Positions 10,445-23,516 of a DNA stretch of 64,000 bases are shown here, piece after piece (within the stretch, counting starts at the first letter, position 1; each line of letters begins with the position of its first letter). Origin of the DNA: Trifolium pratense (lineage: Eukaryota > Streptophyta > Magnoliopsida > Fabales > Fabaceae); the NCBI RefSeq assembly GCF_020283565.1, contig NC_060059.1:36510338-36574337 (forward strand), written 5' to 3'. The notes below the pieces were generated by a model, which had not been told where the DNA came from, searched no databases, and worked only from the letters and a program-made list of their open reading frames with translations. A program made the position numbers and the translations under genes.

Positions 10445-12404
10445 ATTGTTGATCCAAAAAAAAAATAGATTCAATTCAGTTGCCATCCTATTTAGGAGGA
10501 GTTTTCAAGAAAATACTACGCATATATTTCTCACAACTTCCCCAACACCCTACATTACATTTGCCTGTATCAAAAGGGTGGGTGTGGTTTATTAACTTTG
10601 AGCTAAATTTTAAAATCCATGTATGCTTGGCTCATCTACTACGCTCCTCCATGTCCATGCATGAGTCCTCGATATTAGAAATATTGGCTTGGCTCATTGT
10701 CGGTTGAAAAATAAACATTATGACTTTCTCTCATTCAAAGAAGTCTCCTCCAAGTTGGTTCTACTATCCGCACACGGCAATCAAGTGTAAAGATACTACG
10801 ACGGGATTCATTAGAGGAATTTCATCGTTCAATAAGGTAGAGTTTTCATTTGTTCAACAAAAATGACCTGATATGGTGCATTGTTGTGACAGATTTGTAT
10901 CCATATGTACTAGACTAGTTCAAAAATATTTGGTGAGTTTGGCAGAGTTATGCAAGGAAGAGGCCAATGATTCACTTCAACTTATCTCTCATTTTAACTT
11001 TTGATTCAGTCAAATTTCAACTAGTCTACTCAATGTTTTCTCCAATTATACAAATAGAAGTAACTATCTACGAAGATCAAATGTATTTGAAGCAAGAGGA
11101 CCAAGTGTAGAAGTGTAAAAATATTACACAATAAGAAAGAATCCAATGATATTGGTTTTTTTGTAATGATTATTGATTAATTTTCTGTAGAAAATGTAGA
11201 CATACATCTTCTATAGAAAAGTTCAGCAAAAAAAAAAAACTGGCAAATACAATATCCAACAGCTAGGGTTACAATCACAACAAGTATAAAATCTTGCCCA
11301 TATGCCAACCTAAACTACAGTTTTTCTACATGCCAATGGCAATTGCTAAAGTAATCTCTACTCATCGAGGAGAGCGGGGAAAAATAGACAACCAACATAA
11401 TAGACAAGTGTATGACTAGTGTGATGAAATAGCAGCTATAGCAACATTATAGCGCTATAGCGTAGCGGAATCTGAACAAATCGTTATTGTTCCGCAATAT
11501 GCTATTTAGTACAAAGTGTTTCCAAGTAATGGACATAGCAGTGCTATAGTAGTACAGCATAGTACAATTTGAACAAACTGTTATTTTCCGCGATAAGCAA
11601 TTGGCAACACTGTATGATTCAATGTCAGATGCAACTTAACTCTGACAGTAGAAAATTGCATGTTGAGTATATGGAAGCTGCTGCTGCATTAACGGCTAAC
11701 TCTTTCTCCGAGTTGTCTAATTGTGATGGTCTGCACATTAAAGATTATCAAAATTTGTCAAAATTGTGACTAAGGCTTCACACAGCAGAAATAACATTTT
11801 ATATATTGGAAGAAAATTCTATGCAATTTATAAAGCACTCCCTAATTATATAAGGAAACAAATCCAATCTGTTTAAGGGTTAATGCTTTCAAACTTTGAG
11901 AAAGTATTAATTTGGAGACATCTTTAAGTTTTGAAGAGACATATTTTCAAGAATTTAATGATTATATATCAACCGACAACAGTGTATGGATTAGATAAAA
12001 CATGAGGCCCTGCACCATTTCAATCACCCCGCTTAAATTATATGGATTACATCTCCGACTATTTCTGCCTCACTTTGGACAGTGAATCTGTGATATTGAA
12101 TCTGAGCTACGGTATGATGGTCTCCAATTTTCACATTTAAGCTAGTAATGCTTCTACTTTTAATAACTTCCATCGCAAATGAAATGTCTCACTTCTACTC
12201 AAACGAAAGTTCTATGCTTCTAAATTTTGTCTCCAAGTCTCTATCCTCTGCTCCCATTGATTTCCTTCTCTTAACTCTACATGTACAACTATAGCACTTC
12301 GAAAGAGCATGTATCGCAGTGCTGGCTCATTCATGTGTTCCATAAGAAGTACATCCCAGACACAGGTATAAAGATAGGAACTTAGAGTTGACTTTTGATG
12401 TAGT
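10445..12404. other. Intergenic debris with a GCTATAGCG-type repeat
   Basis: No gene is visible. At 11430-11600 there is a degenerate repeat rich in 'gctatagcg' and 'ttattttccgcg' motifs, related to copies at 33780-33960, 34385-34490 and 35440-35540. The rest is unique AT-rich sequence. Confidence 0.5.
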
Positions 12405-14922
12405 CCAATAGTTGAGAAACCTTATAGGTCCCACCCTACATTCCCACATTAGTTGTGGACCCATCCTACATATCCCTGATAGTTGAAATCATGGATCATG
12501 GTTTTAAATTGTGGTTGCAGCCATGGCGATTGCGGGCATTGCGACTGTTGTAATGCCTAATGTGGTTGCTGCAGTGTAAATTTATCTTTTACTAGCATAA
12601 AATATTATAATGTATTGCTTATCTTATAACTCACATGTCTTATTTTCACTCTAATATCTCAGATTTCTTTCATTATCAACTCTTTATCACTTTAAAATAT
12701 CTCTAATCCTTTTCAAATACCCCCTAAATCTATGATCAGAAGAAAAAGGAAGCTAAAAAAATAATTTTTATGAGCACTACATAGCCTGTTGCGTCCTGAT
12801 GTGGTGCAATGCAGCTGTTGTGCCCACTTCGTTACGGCGTTACAATGTCGGTTTTACAGTGATTTACGATCACAGCACAGTCGCTGCTAGATGCGGTTGA
12901 TGACATTACCGTAACCTTAATATTGCGGCTGCATCATGTGATGCAGTCCGAAAGGCAATCCCTGAACACCTTTCATATCCGGGGCTTTCTATAAAACCTC
13001 TCTTGGCACTCCTTATTATACGCCTTTTTGTAAAATCAACAAAAAACCATGTATGGTTTTTATCCCTTCAATATTGCTCTATCACTTGTCCAAGTTCACA
13101 GACCTAAAGGGTACATAACTTCATCACTTATTGTGACAGAACAATCTGCTGTAAATCCCTCTAATATTGGATTGATTAGTTAAATTAAATTCCAGGAGAC
13201 TTCTATGCATCAGTCTGTCTTCTCTGACAATTTAAGGCTGCTAAGTACTCCCATTTTCTTTTTATTCCAGGAGACACTGTTACAGTTTGACAGTCGTTAT
13301 ATTGTAAATATATGACCATCTAAGAATTAAATGGCTTTTAATTGAGCAAATTTTGATCTCCTAAAATCTGAATACTGATAAATTCACATTAAGTGATTGT
13401 CTTGATAATATATATGTAACTGTTCAAATTTAAAGACTTCAACTCTAGCCAACATTACCAAGATCACAACATTAAAGACTTCAACTCTAGCCAACATTAC
13501 CAAGATCACAACATCAATAGAGCAATTGAAAGTTTACCTGGAATGATTTTCCGAACTCCCCAACTGTTGTAAACCATAAGCCTTGCTCCAATTTACATGT
13601 TGTAGGCCCTGATCACAGAGCAATTGCTTTTCTTTTATTTGATTCAACCAACTTTCCTGAAATCATGAACCAGACAAATCCAGATTTAGACAAAGAGAAA
13701 GGGCACAAACTTTGTTCTTAGTAATTGTATATCCCAAATCACTGTAATGAGCCAGGTAAATTGAAATCTTCCTTGGTATCCAATACCACCACGGACACCT
13801 CTAGTATCCACCCTTACAAAAGGAAGGAGATGGTTCTATAAAATCTAAATAAGAAAGAATTCAATCAGTCCATGTACCTTGGCATTTTCAAACTTGTTGA
13901 AGTATAATTACCATTCCTATAAAGACATATGACTATTTCGACCAGCATTAGTAGGGGGCGTTCAACTTGATTTTTTGTTTGTATTCAGTTGACATGTTGC
14001 CATTAATACTTACAAATGTTACTTAGTTTTGATTCTATTTCCTTAAATGTTTCTAAGGGAAAAGGTGAAAACAAGAAAAAATTTCATCATTTGCTTCGTA
14101 AAACATCAAAAACAGGAAACAGAATAAAAAAACAAAGTGACGCTATGTAACTATGTTTTACAACATACAAACTGAAAACGCAACGAACATAGAAAACAAA
14201 CCGACAACAGCCTTATTATTTTTGTATGTTGACCTTGTGTCAGATTGTACATCACAGCATAGATTGACATAAAGGAAGACTAAAATAACGCTTAAGACCG
14301 TGACAAAACAATTATGCATTTTTGCACTCACAAGTTGTTTTTCCTCTTCTGAAAGTGCTTCATCCATATGATCAAACAAAGCAGTCCATCTTGCCTGATG
14401 CAATTCTGCTATTTTGCTGGTTGAAAGTCCTTCAGGAAATTTCATACCACAAGGATCGAAATTTGGGTTATCTCCAAACTCCTTCGACATTTGGAAAGGC
14501 AACTCAGTAGTGATTACTGATCGAACTCTCCGCCTACTGCGACGCAAAGCTGCAAATGTAGAGAAAAATACATTAACCACGTGTACGCATTTTCACTATC
14601 CAATACTTATTTAAAAGAAATAAACATGGCATTACTCGCAAGACGCCCTTTGATATCTTGATGTAGAAGCTCCAACCATTGAGAAGCAACAGTAGCAGCT
14701 GTAAAACATAGAAACATCTGTATCAGCAAAAGCTCAATAAGCTTCTATATAAAGCAAAAAAAAAATTACAGCCCAGTTCATCCAGTACATATTTTGACAA
14801 GAGAAATTTTCCAAAAACATGACATCTATACTAGCTTAATGTAAAGATTAATTTTCCAATACATCGGTCCATCCCTACCTTTCAAGCCAAACAATATAAA
14901 AGAATCAATCCCTTCCATTTAT
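12405..14922. repeat. Right copy of the segmental duplication
   Basis: Partner of 1-2073. This copy contains the intact downstream half of the minus-strand gene below, including exons missing from the left copy. A 12485-12945 sub-segment is itself a repeat-like element with several 'gcggttg' and 'tgatgcag' motifs, related to sequence at 19165-19270. Confidence 0.85.
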
Positions 14923-16767
14923 TATGAATTATTATATGAAGTAATTTAAAGACAAACATAAGCAAGAGGAAAATGGCTACGAACCTTTAAGAGAAAGCGA
15001 TGAAACTGATGATTCTTCATTCGACAAACTGGTGGAACTCATTGATGCCTTCATTGAAGATGACAATTTCAGCGATAAAGCGTTGTCTTCCGTGACATGA
15101 CTTGCATTTGATACACAATTTTTAAGGCCAGCTTTCTCTACACTGTATGCGTCACGGTCACAACCTTTATCCTCCAATATCCATGAGGAATCGTTCTTTG
15201 TTGCGTGACTCTTTCGTGCTTGTCTACCAACTGTAGAGCCATAAAAGGTCCCTTCTTCATGAGAAAAAGTAGGCTGATGCTTGCTCGGATCTTTCACACA
15301 TTCTAGGTCTCTCTTGTTGAAGTCTATACCTCCACTCATTCGATGTGCTTCTCGCTTGCTCCTATTTTCATGTTTTTCAGTTACAAGAGCCTCAATAATT
15401 GAATGGACCTGTTTTTTATTTCTTACATGATTAATAATCCCAGGGTTTAAATCATTCAGTAGTCCACTTGGAGCTGCAATCTTTGTAAACCTGTTGATTT
15501 GTTCTCTCTTTGCAAGCTCCATTTTTTGCTCAAGAATCTCAGTCTTACTTTTCCTCCCGCGTTTCTTCGGCACCGGAATGCCTCCATGAACGGATGAAAT
15601 AAAACCGTTACGCTTCATCTCCATCCATATTCTCATTGAATCTTTCTCCTTTGGAGGTCCAGCACTACTCCCACTCTCGGACACATCCTTTGACTGGAAA
15701 TGACCATGTTCTCTCTGAAAACTCGCTGGTTCCACATTCACAGAGCTAGTATCATCTTCTGCGTTGAGATCCACATTAATTCCTTTCGTGTTCACAGCAT
15801 CACCGCCTTGGTCTTCTCTCTCCTTCATCTCAGAGAAAGATTCCTTATCATTACCGAGTTTTTCACCAAATCCACCACTTTGTCTGGTACCACAAACTTC
15901 AGTGTTTAGATCCAAAATCCTGGGGCTACCCGATGTGTTCCTTCCATCTTGCTCTTCTTTTGAAACATTCATGTCCACTGTCAATGGCACCTTTGTGATT
16001 TGTGACATCTCATTATCACCACACGACGATTGGACAATGTTTTCTTTCCCAATTGCCTTTTCTGCATCATAATTACAATAGCAAGTTATATGTTTGACAC
16101 TAAACTAAACCCCAAAAGAATGTCCAAAATGCATACAACAAATTAACAATATACAATACAATACTACAATAATAATATAATAAGGTTTATAATAATAATT
16201 CACATCAGTATTATTGTAAGTGAAATTGCAAATTCAATCAAACTAAATATGAAATATCATCATTTACATAATAAATACTAAAGTAAAATTAAAACTCTTA
16301 TAGGTAGAATTTGCCACCCATTTGGGTCCCACATGCTCGAGAGATTAATCTTTGCAATTGCGAGTGGAGAATACCCAGATTACACCCCAAAATAATACTA
16401 ACATAAAATTTTGAAAAAACAAACAATACAAGATTGAATTTGACACATACAGGATTGAATTATTCAAACATATGCATGTAAATTAAAAATCCAATCCAAT
16501 TAATACAATTATGAAATTACCTGTAGAGTGAACCAGTGATTCAAGATCTCTCATTTTGACACGTTTTCGAGAGGGCTCATGCTTATCACCCAAGTGGGTA
16601 TTAACTCGTTTCTCATTCATAATCTAAAACACAAAGAAAAACAAAAAAAATCAGATTTTTGTTTTCCGAATAACAATAGCAAAAAAAAAAACGTAGAAAG
16701 AACTTACCTTTGGAGCAGATTGGACAGTCAAAATCGATTGCTGAGATGAATTGCATTCTTCGTCCAT
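13338..16767 (-). CDS. Uncharacterised plant protein with AT-hook-like motif
   Basis: A seven-exon model joins cleanly in phase: 16767-16708, 16623-16521, 16061-14985, 14698-14636, 14549-14332, 13656-13538 and 13374-13338, giving 558 residues. It starts MDEECNSSQQS. The long central exon is serine- and charge-rich, with a basic PKKRGRKSKTEILEQK block that resembles an AT-hook or nuclear-localisation signal. The C-terminal part is predicted helical (ASQWLELLHQDIKGRL, LRRSRRRVRSVI, ARWTALFDHMDEALSEEEKQ, SWLNQIKEKQLLCDQG). I recognise the layout as a conserved plant family but cannot name a function. Nuclear location is inference from the basic block. The last exon rests on a plausible acceptor and a stop after 12 codons; the 14985 donor (gttcgt) is weak. 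The 3' half is duplicated at 795-1938. Confidence 0.75.
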
Positions 16768-18227
16768 ACAAGATGGTGTTTGAGATGAAATTGGGAAAAG
16801 AGGGAAAGAGAAAAAGTTGAATTTTGGTGAATTAGGGTTTTTGGGATCTCTGTTTAAGAGCGAGTGAAGTGTTGAAGAGAGAGGAAAATTTGAAATTGAA
16901 AATTGAATTTTAAGGGAAAAAGGAAAATAGTGGGCGCGCTTTAAAATGTTGCCTTTATTATTTTGTCACGAGAGACAGATCCATTAGACAAGGAAAACGA
17001 GGTTTTTTTCAAATTTATTCAAACTTCACTTCAAATTATATAGTGATTTTTTATTTTTTTTTTAAACTAAACTTTGTTGCTTTGGTTAGACTCATGACTC
17101 AACATTGATAATGATTATTTGGAATTCAGTTGTGACATAGATAAAAAAAATGATAAAAAGTTGTTTTTATTGAGGAATGAATTTGAAATATTGTATCGTA
17201 TTTGATCATTAAGTGTATATTTGGTATTACTATGAATTATCATGATTTTGATAAATTTATCAAAAGATAAACAAATGAAATGGATAATGATTATTCGGAG
17301 TTCGGGTGAAAACTAGATAAAACTTGACAATGAGTTACTTTTGTCGACAATCAGAGTCGGAACATATTTGATCATTTTAAATTTATATTTGGTATCATAG
17401 TAAATCATCGTGATTTTGAGAAATTTGCCAAAAGATAAACAATTCCTTCGTATTTTTTAGTTTAATATTTGAGCATTAAAAATATAGTTTACAAAATTTA
17501 ATAGTGAGTATTAATTATAATTCAGTTTTAACATCACTCTTGATATGTTCAAAAAAACATCACTTTGATCGTTTCTTTTTATTCGTCAGAGAAAATTTTT
17601 GTTTTTATTTATTCGTTTTTTTAAAAAAAAAATTCAATGCAACATTAACTTATTTATTTTATTAATATTAGCCCCTTAATTTTTAGGAAAATGGAATCCT
17701 AGTCAAGATAATCACACATGGATGAAAGGTAAGTTGATAACAAGTTGCACCACTAAATTTTTTGGATGGCAAAATCAATCATTCTAAAAACCACAATTCA
17801 TTGACCTAGAAAACACAATATTATTATGCATCACCCTTTGGACAGGAGATTCACGACCCCTAGTGCTAGAAAGCCAAAACAATTCCTAGCCGTTCAAAGT
17901 TTAGGTAAATAAACTTTACCCAAGCATTATTTTCAATAGAAATTCAACTTAAATTATCACGAACGATTTCTATCGAAAAAAACTCGTTATTAACTATTTG
18001 AGTCTAATTACTTGGTCATACAACATTAATTATTAATTTGATAATAGCTAGCATTTGATATTTATTATAGATAGATAAATAATTGAAATGTGGTGATAAA
18101 TTATTAAGGGTATTATATATTTTTTTTTTTAAAAAAATAGTATTAAGTGCAACAAAATTCATTAGTTTTTTGCGTTAAAAGAAAAACATGTTAAAAGGAA
18201 CCGAGGGAGGGAGTATTTTTTTTTCTG
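16768..18227. other. Spacer upstream of the minus-strand gene
   Basis: This holds the 5' leader and promoter region of the gene to the left, then AT-rich sequence. A direct repeat of about 170 bp (about 17109-17280 and 17285-17441) shares 'gataatgattatt', 'atatttggtat' and 'aaaagataaaca'. No coding sequence is visible. Confidence 0.5.
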
Positions 18228-18237
18228 CTTTCATCAC

Positions 18238-18325
18238 TCAGTTTAATCTGGTTCGGGGGTCAATTTTGACATCAAGTATCCTCTTCTTGATTGCAATCGC
18301 GGGAAATTGAACCATGGTCGAGGGA
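18238..18325 (-). mobile_element. SINE fragment, family shared with 61898-62040
   Basis: Read on the minus strand, this matches the SINE at 61898-62040 from the middle to the 3' part: it has the 'gaccatggttcaatttccc' B-box area and then 'gacccccgaaccagatta'. The 5' end is missing and the copy is diverged. Confidence 0.65.
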
Positions 18326-18364
18326 GGGAGTATTTATTAACATTTATCACATAAAAAATCTCTT

Positions 18365-18490
18365 TTTTTTTAAGAAGCTAAATTAGCCCACCCAAATTGG
18401 CGCCAGAGAGAATCGAACCTTAGACCTCAAGAGGAGCACACTCCCAGATCCTAAGTCAATACCAATACACCAACCCACTTGGGTTCACAT
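18365..18490 (-). mobile_element. tRNA-derived SINE
   Basis: On the minus strand the sequence starts 'cccaagtgggttggtgtat' and contains a B-box-like 'aaggttcgattctctctgg' about 60 bases later, as in a pol III promoter. The pattern 'gtgtgctcctcttgaggtc' links it to the copies at 46920-47050 and, more weakly, 52900-53030. It resembles the widespread angiosperm Au-type SINE as I remember it. Confidence 0.65.
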
Positions 18491-19384
18491 AAAAAATCTC
18501 TTAACATGACATTCTATTTATTAATTTTAATTATAATTATAATCATATGTTATGAGTTTGTACCTTATGCGAGAAACAACCATTAAGAAAATTGAGAGGA
18601 TGGTCAATTTTTTTCATAGGGAAGAGGAACAAATAATAGGGACTTAAATGGTTGACATGAGATAGAATGACAACTTCCAAAAGAGGTTGGAGGATTGGGA
18701 TTTCAAAATTTACATCTCTTCAGCAATGGTAGCAACTAGCACAGCAAAGTTGGAACTTCATAATGAAGCCAAATACTCTTGTGGCCAAAGTGTACAAGGT
18801 GAGATACTTTCTCAACTCCTCTCTTTTGATGTCCATCTTGATAGTAACCCGAACTCATTTTGGTTGATGCAGCGCGCATTACAGTTGTTGCGGTGTGAAA
18901 TTATTTTGAATTTTCACAAACTATATAGACATTTTGAAATTTCACAAACTATATAGAATATCATTACTATGTCACTACGCTATTTATCCACCATTGCAAA
19001 GATTTAGTTTATTTCATAAACTTTTAATTCAAATGTGCTTAAAATATGTGGTTAAGAGATTGTTAAAAGTAAAATTTTTCATTAGATTTAACACAAATTA
19101 GAATTTGAGTTTCATAAATTTTATTTTTTGGTGTAAATAATCGAACGAACATAGCCAAAATAGTCTGATGCGGCTCTTGATGCGGTCGTACACGTGAATT
19201 AAAATTACACTGCAATTGCTAAGCTTACCGCATCAGCAATATTGCGGTCGCAATTTTTAAAACCTCGTGCTGCATCAAGGTCAGAAAATAATGATTGGAA
19301 ATGGCTATGGAAAGTGCAAGCACTGCCGAAAGCAAAACATTTGTACATTATGGCGCATTTGTAGAGAGTGCTTACTTGTGAAGC
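18491..19384. other. Spacer
   Basis: AT-rich. A plus-strand open stretch at 18687-18956 has no recognisable domain and no splice context. Around 19165-19270 lies a small repeat with 'gatgcggtcgtac' and 'gcggtcgcaattt' motifs. No gene is supported. Confidence 0.4.
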
Positions 19385-19975
19385 CCTAATACTCTAAAAA
19401 TGGCAAAGTATTGTGTTTGATACGTACTCGATATCGATACTCGTCCGATACTTTCCGATACACGTATCGGAGAAGTATCAGCAATTAATATTATTTTTTA
19501 AAATAAAATATAACCAATATTTGTCGGATACTTCTCCGATACGCGTATCGATCGAAAAAGTATCAAGCAATTCGTATTTTCTCTTAAGTATTGAATGTTA
19601 TAGTATGATGTTACCAATTGTGTCTTTATTAGTGTTTCTCCTTGTCATGACTTGAACTCTGAACCTTCAACTCCTTAACGCTTAGCTCAACTCGCTTAAC
19701 CAGTTGAGATACCCAACCCACCACCTTTTTGGGTAGTACTTAACTTAATTAATATGTAATTGTAACTTGTTTTCTTATTTTGAGTAATTTGAATGTTAAT
19801 TTTTATCATTATCGATGTTAGTTATGTTTATATATTGTGTATTTATAGATTTAATTTTAAATTTAATTTTAAATAACGTATCTCAGACGTATCGTATCGG
19901 GAATTTTGAAAACTTTCCCGTATCGCCGTATCGGTGTCGTATCGTATCGGTATCGTGTCGCGTATCAGGGCTTCA
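19385..19975. mobile_element. GTATCG-rich repeat element with nested SINE
   Basis: Both ends are dense in cgatac/gtatcg words. The left part (19415-19560) contains 'cgatatcgatactcg' and 'cacgtatcggagaagtatc', and the right part (19878-19970) contains 'cgtatcgtatcgg' several times. The extremes carry 'gaagccctaat' on the left and the inverse 'tcagggcttc' on the right, so the whole may be one inverted-repeat element of about 590 bp. A tRNA-derived SINE fragment (about 19655-19735, minus) lies inside, so it inserted later. Confidence 0.5.
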
Positions 19976-20491
19976 TTGGTGCTTACTAACAAGAATTCGA
20001 TTGAAGGAGAGGTTTGTTAAAGGTCTGTGATGGAAAAGTCTGTGACCCAGGCGGAACCATTCAATTTAATTTTTAAAAAGTCTGTGCCCCGAAAGGAAAA
20101 AGTCTCCATAAAAAGTCTGTGGAAAAACTTTTATTTACATTTTGTTTGCAAAATTAAATTAACACAAAAATAGTGTAAAAAAAAAATTAAAAAACAAAAC
20201 AAAACTGAGGTTCTTCATAAAAAACAAAACAGAATGCAGCCGCTGCCCTTGTAAAGTTACAGTCGCACCACTGATCTCTACTCAACTTCCCGGAAAACGC
20301 CGCCGGAGTTACTCCCCGGCCGCCAGAAACAGTGATAAAATCGTCCAGGTTTCTTTCTTAACCTTATCAGATGCAATTCCAATGCCATTTGCGGCGCGAT
20401 TGATAACAGATTCTCTCCCACTCGCTTTCCTATTTATTTATTTTCCATTTTTTGATATTTTTGTTTTTGTTTTTGTGAAGTGATAGGGAAA

Positions 20492-23400
20492 ATGGCGTTT
20501 AGAGGAAAAGAGATGATGAAGAGAGTTCTGAAGAAAGTTGGAGAGAAGAATTTGACTCCAAAAGCGAAGCAATCGTTAGAGAAATGTCTTCCCAAATCGA
20601 AAGTTGTGATGGGTCGTGCAAAACGAGGTCTTTTTGCTGGGAAACACATTCAATTTGGCAATAGTGTTAGTGAAGATGGTGGCAATAGGTTTGTAATCAC
20701 TTCTTTGATCAGTTTTATTTTGGTAAAATTGCTGCTTTTAATTTGTTAACTAGGTTGGAATTTTTCATGTTTTAGCTCATAGGGTTGTATTTGGATTTAC
20801 AAATTCTGGATAAAAGAGTAGCTTAATTTAAAGGGAAGAAGTTATGAATCATAGACACAGACACATTGACACCGATATTAATTTGAGAAAATAGAAGTGA
20901 TTTTATGTAATCACAAGTGATCGTGTCACATTAGTGCCGGATAGGATAGCTCCTATGTTGGACACTCAAACATGCCTTCAATATAAACTGTCGGCACCTA
21001 TGAAGCACTGACACAGACAAAACACTGACACTAGCACGCCGACACTAACGATAATTTTAGAAAATAGAATTATTGAACGTAACCAAATGTGTCAGTGATG
21101 GACACCAGACATACCTTTAATTTGAAGTGTCGGTTTTACTTAGGTAGTCGGTGCTGCATAGGGAAGAAGATAAGGTATCCTAATTATGTAAAATAGGAAA
21201 CAAAAATAACTAAAAGATTAATACGAATGCAGCTTTCTAATGTCTTTCATTCCCTTTGTCTTTCTAACAAGGAAAGGTGTTGTCATAAAGAGCGACAGAG
21301 CATAGCCAGTTAGCCACAAGAACCTGAATGTCCCTAGGCAATGATTTTTCCTAAAAGAACCAAGATTTTCTCTCTGATTAGAGCACCACACGTCCACTTA
21401 TAAAGTACATTGAATATCATTTTGCTCTACTTCTTCCTGACAAATCTTATAAACTTGAACAATAAAAATTGCTCCATGCTTCATGGGCCGACTGAAGTTT
21501 CCTTTGAATCATTAAAAAGTGTGTACCAATCCGTAAGTAGCTGCCGTGGGCAAATCTTGTCAATCTTGTTAGATTATTTACATCCTCGTGATAAGCATCT
21601 TGTCAATCGTAAGATGCCTATGATTATGGAGTGTGAAACACAGAACTGTTTACATGTCGTTCGTAAGTGAATGGTCATTGTCGTTACTTACAATTTTTAT
21701 TGCTTGCAACAGTACTTTGCTTGTTTTCATGGCTTTATCAGCAGCGGATACCAGCTTTCTGTTTTTGGTTCTTTCATTGTTTTTGCCTTTCTTTTTCTCT
21801 ATCATCTCCCATTTGCATGGGCAGCCTTCATCATTTTTCTTACTTGTCTTGTGCTTACATTAATTGGTGTTATACTAAACATATTCTGAATAGTTTGTAC
21901 AAGTCTCTTTGTAGACATCATTTCTAATTATTATAAAAGAAGAACCATGATTTTTAATTCGGTTGATTGATAAATAACAGTCATTTTTCAATAAATATAA
22001 ATATGGTAGATTTGATTTGCTCCGGACCCCAGTACTGTTAGTAGTTGTTCATATTTGAGTAATTCAGTTAATAGTAATCTTTATTTGTCTCAGAATGTAA
22101 ATGCTGAAATACATTCCAAGTTACAATACATTTCATTTTAATCTGATCAAAGTTTATTGAAATTTCAGTATGATCTTTTGTTACATAACTCAATTTATCT
22201 CAATATTCTTATTCTCAAGAGTGTAAGGTTAAGGATTAATGTTCCAAATTTAAAATTAGAAGATTCAAGGAACTGAACATTTTTCAATCCACTAGGCAAA
22301 GATTAAATAATATCACTGTCCATCTCTATACCTATACATAGGATTGTTGAATAGATATGATTGATTTGCCAGTCGTCTCTTCAGTTATTGGGTGACCCGT
22401 GACTGGAATCCAGTGCATTTTGAATCATGAAATTCTACTTTAGATGAAGGCAGGTTTCAATCACTCACTTAAACTGTCCATTTTTTGGAGTATCCAAGTG
22501 GTGATGATGTTGGATAAATTTTCTTGTGAACCCTCTGTGATAGTGGTTGTAATCCTGATTGAGTTCTAAACTTTACTATTGACCACATTTTTTCGTGGTT
22601 TATATCTACTATCATTGTTATAAAATTGGTCTTCTCAATTCATTAGTCTTGGATGTTTGATAATAAGAATAGTAGTTTCTTGATGGCTGACTAGTACTAA
22701 TATTTGGAAGTATATATCCTGTTGATTTTTGCCTATATTTGTTATACTTGACATGGATTTCAACAGTGCTACTTGTAATAATATTGTGATATCCTGCACG
22801 ACCTTGTCTGTCACATTACAGTAATTGTGCGGTAATTTCAAGAATGAACCTCTTTGCTGGTTTAGCAACCATAACTCAATTTAGAACTTCAATGTTATCT
22901 TTTGGTTGCTCAATTTTGTGTTAAGAACTTCCTTTGCCTTTTATTGTATGTTTGGGATACTTTAAGAGAAAGAAGACTACATTATTGATGCAAATTTGTT
23001 TCTTTTTCTTTTTCTAATGACCATGATAGGACAAGGAGAACTTGGAAACCTAATGTTCAGGACAAGAGGCTCTTTAGTTATATCCTAGATCGTCATATTC
23101 GTGTTAAAGTCACCACTCATGCCCTTCGTTGCATAGACAAGGCAGGTGGAATTGATGAATACTTGCTGAAGACTCCTTATCAGAAGATGGACACAGAAGT
23201 AGGCCTCTTGTGGAAGGCAAAGATTGAGAAGTTGTATGAAGAGCTTGGGACGAAGGAGGTTGTATTCTTTTCACCGGAGGATGAAGCGAAGTTCGAACAG
23301 GGCTTTAAAGATTTGAGATTAGCTGAAAGGGAAGCACGTAAAGAAGTCAGAAAAATAATGCATGTTGGGATGAACAAGCAAGATGGTCAATCTAGTGACG

Positions 23401-23516
23401 AGGGAGCTGCTAAAATCGAGGGAGAAATCTCACACGATTCATCAAAGCGATTGGCTCCTGTCTCATATGTGATAGCTCCTGACAAACTCAAAGTTGGAGA
23501 GTATATTTCTAATTGA
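20492..23516 (+). CDS. Ribosomal protein bL28, mitochondrial type
   Basis: Two exons (20492-20688 and 23030-23516) join through codon AG|G to give 227 residues. The core at about 41-115 has GRAKRGLFAGKHIQFGN, then RTRRTWKPNVQDKRLFSYI and KVTTHALRCIDKAGG, the usual bL28 pattern. The protein is much longer than bacterial L28 (about 78 residues). A basic N-terminal stretch rich in K and R, and a charged C-terminal tail ending LKVGEYISN, fit a plant mitochondrial large-subunit protein rather than the plastid form. Mitochondrial location is inference. The start at 20492 (MAFRGKEMM) is the first ATG of the frame. The 2.3-kb intron holds two tandem copies of a 'gacac'-rich repeat (20850-21150). The gene is alone, with no operon context. 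Confidence 0.9.
20849..21160. repeat. Tandem 'gacac' repeat in the bL28 intron
   Basis: Two diverged copies of about 150-170 bp each contain 'gacacagacacattgacacc' type runs followed by 'tttgagaaaatag' or 'tttagaaaatag'. Related short pieces lie in the TIR element at 4322-4420. The function is unknown; it is a dispersed repeat. Confidence 0.6.

Noticed and set aside
15700..16072. Plus-strand open frames opposite the central exon
   Set aside because: Antisense of the uncharacterised gene's exon 3, with no recognisable protein.
18687..18956. Plus-strand open frame of 89 residues
   Set aside because: No domain, no homologous copy, no splice or promoter signals, and AT-rich codon use like the spacer.
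21410..21927. Open frames inside the bL28 intron
   Set aside because: Several overlapping short hydrophobic frames in T-rich intron sequence. None has a recognisable domain and all lie between good splice sites.
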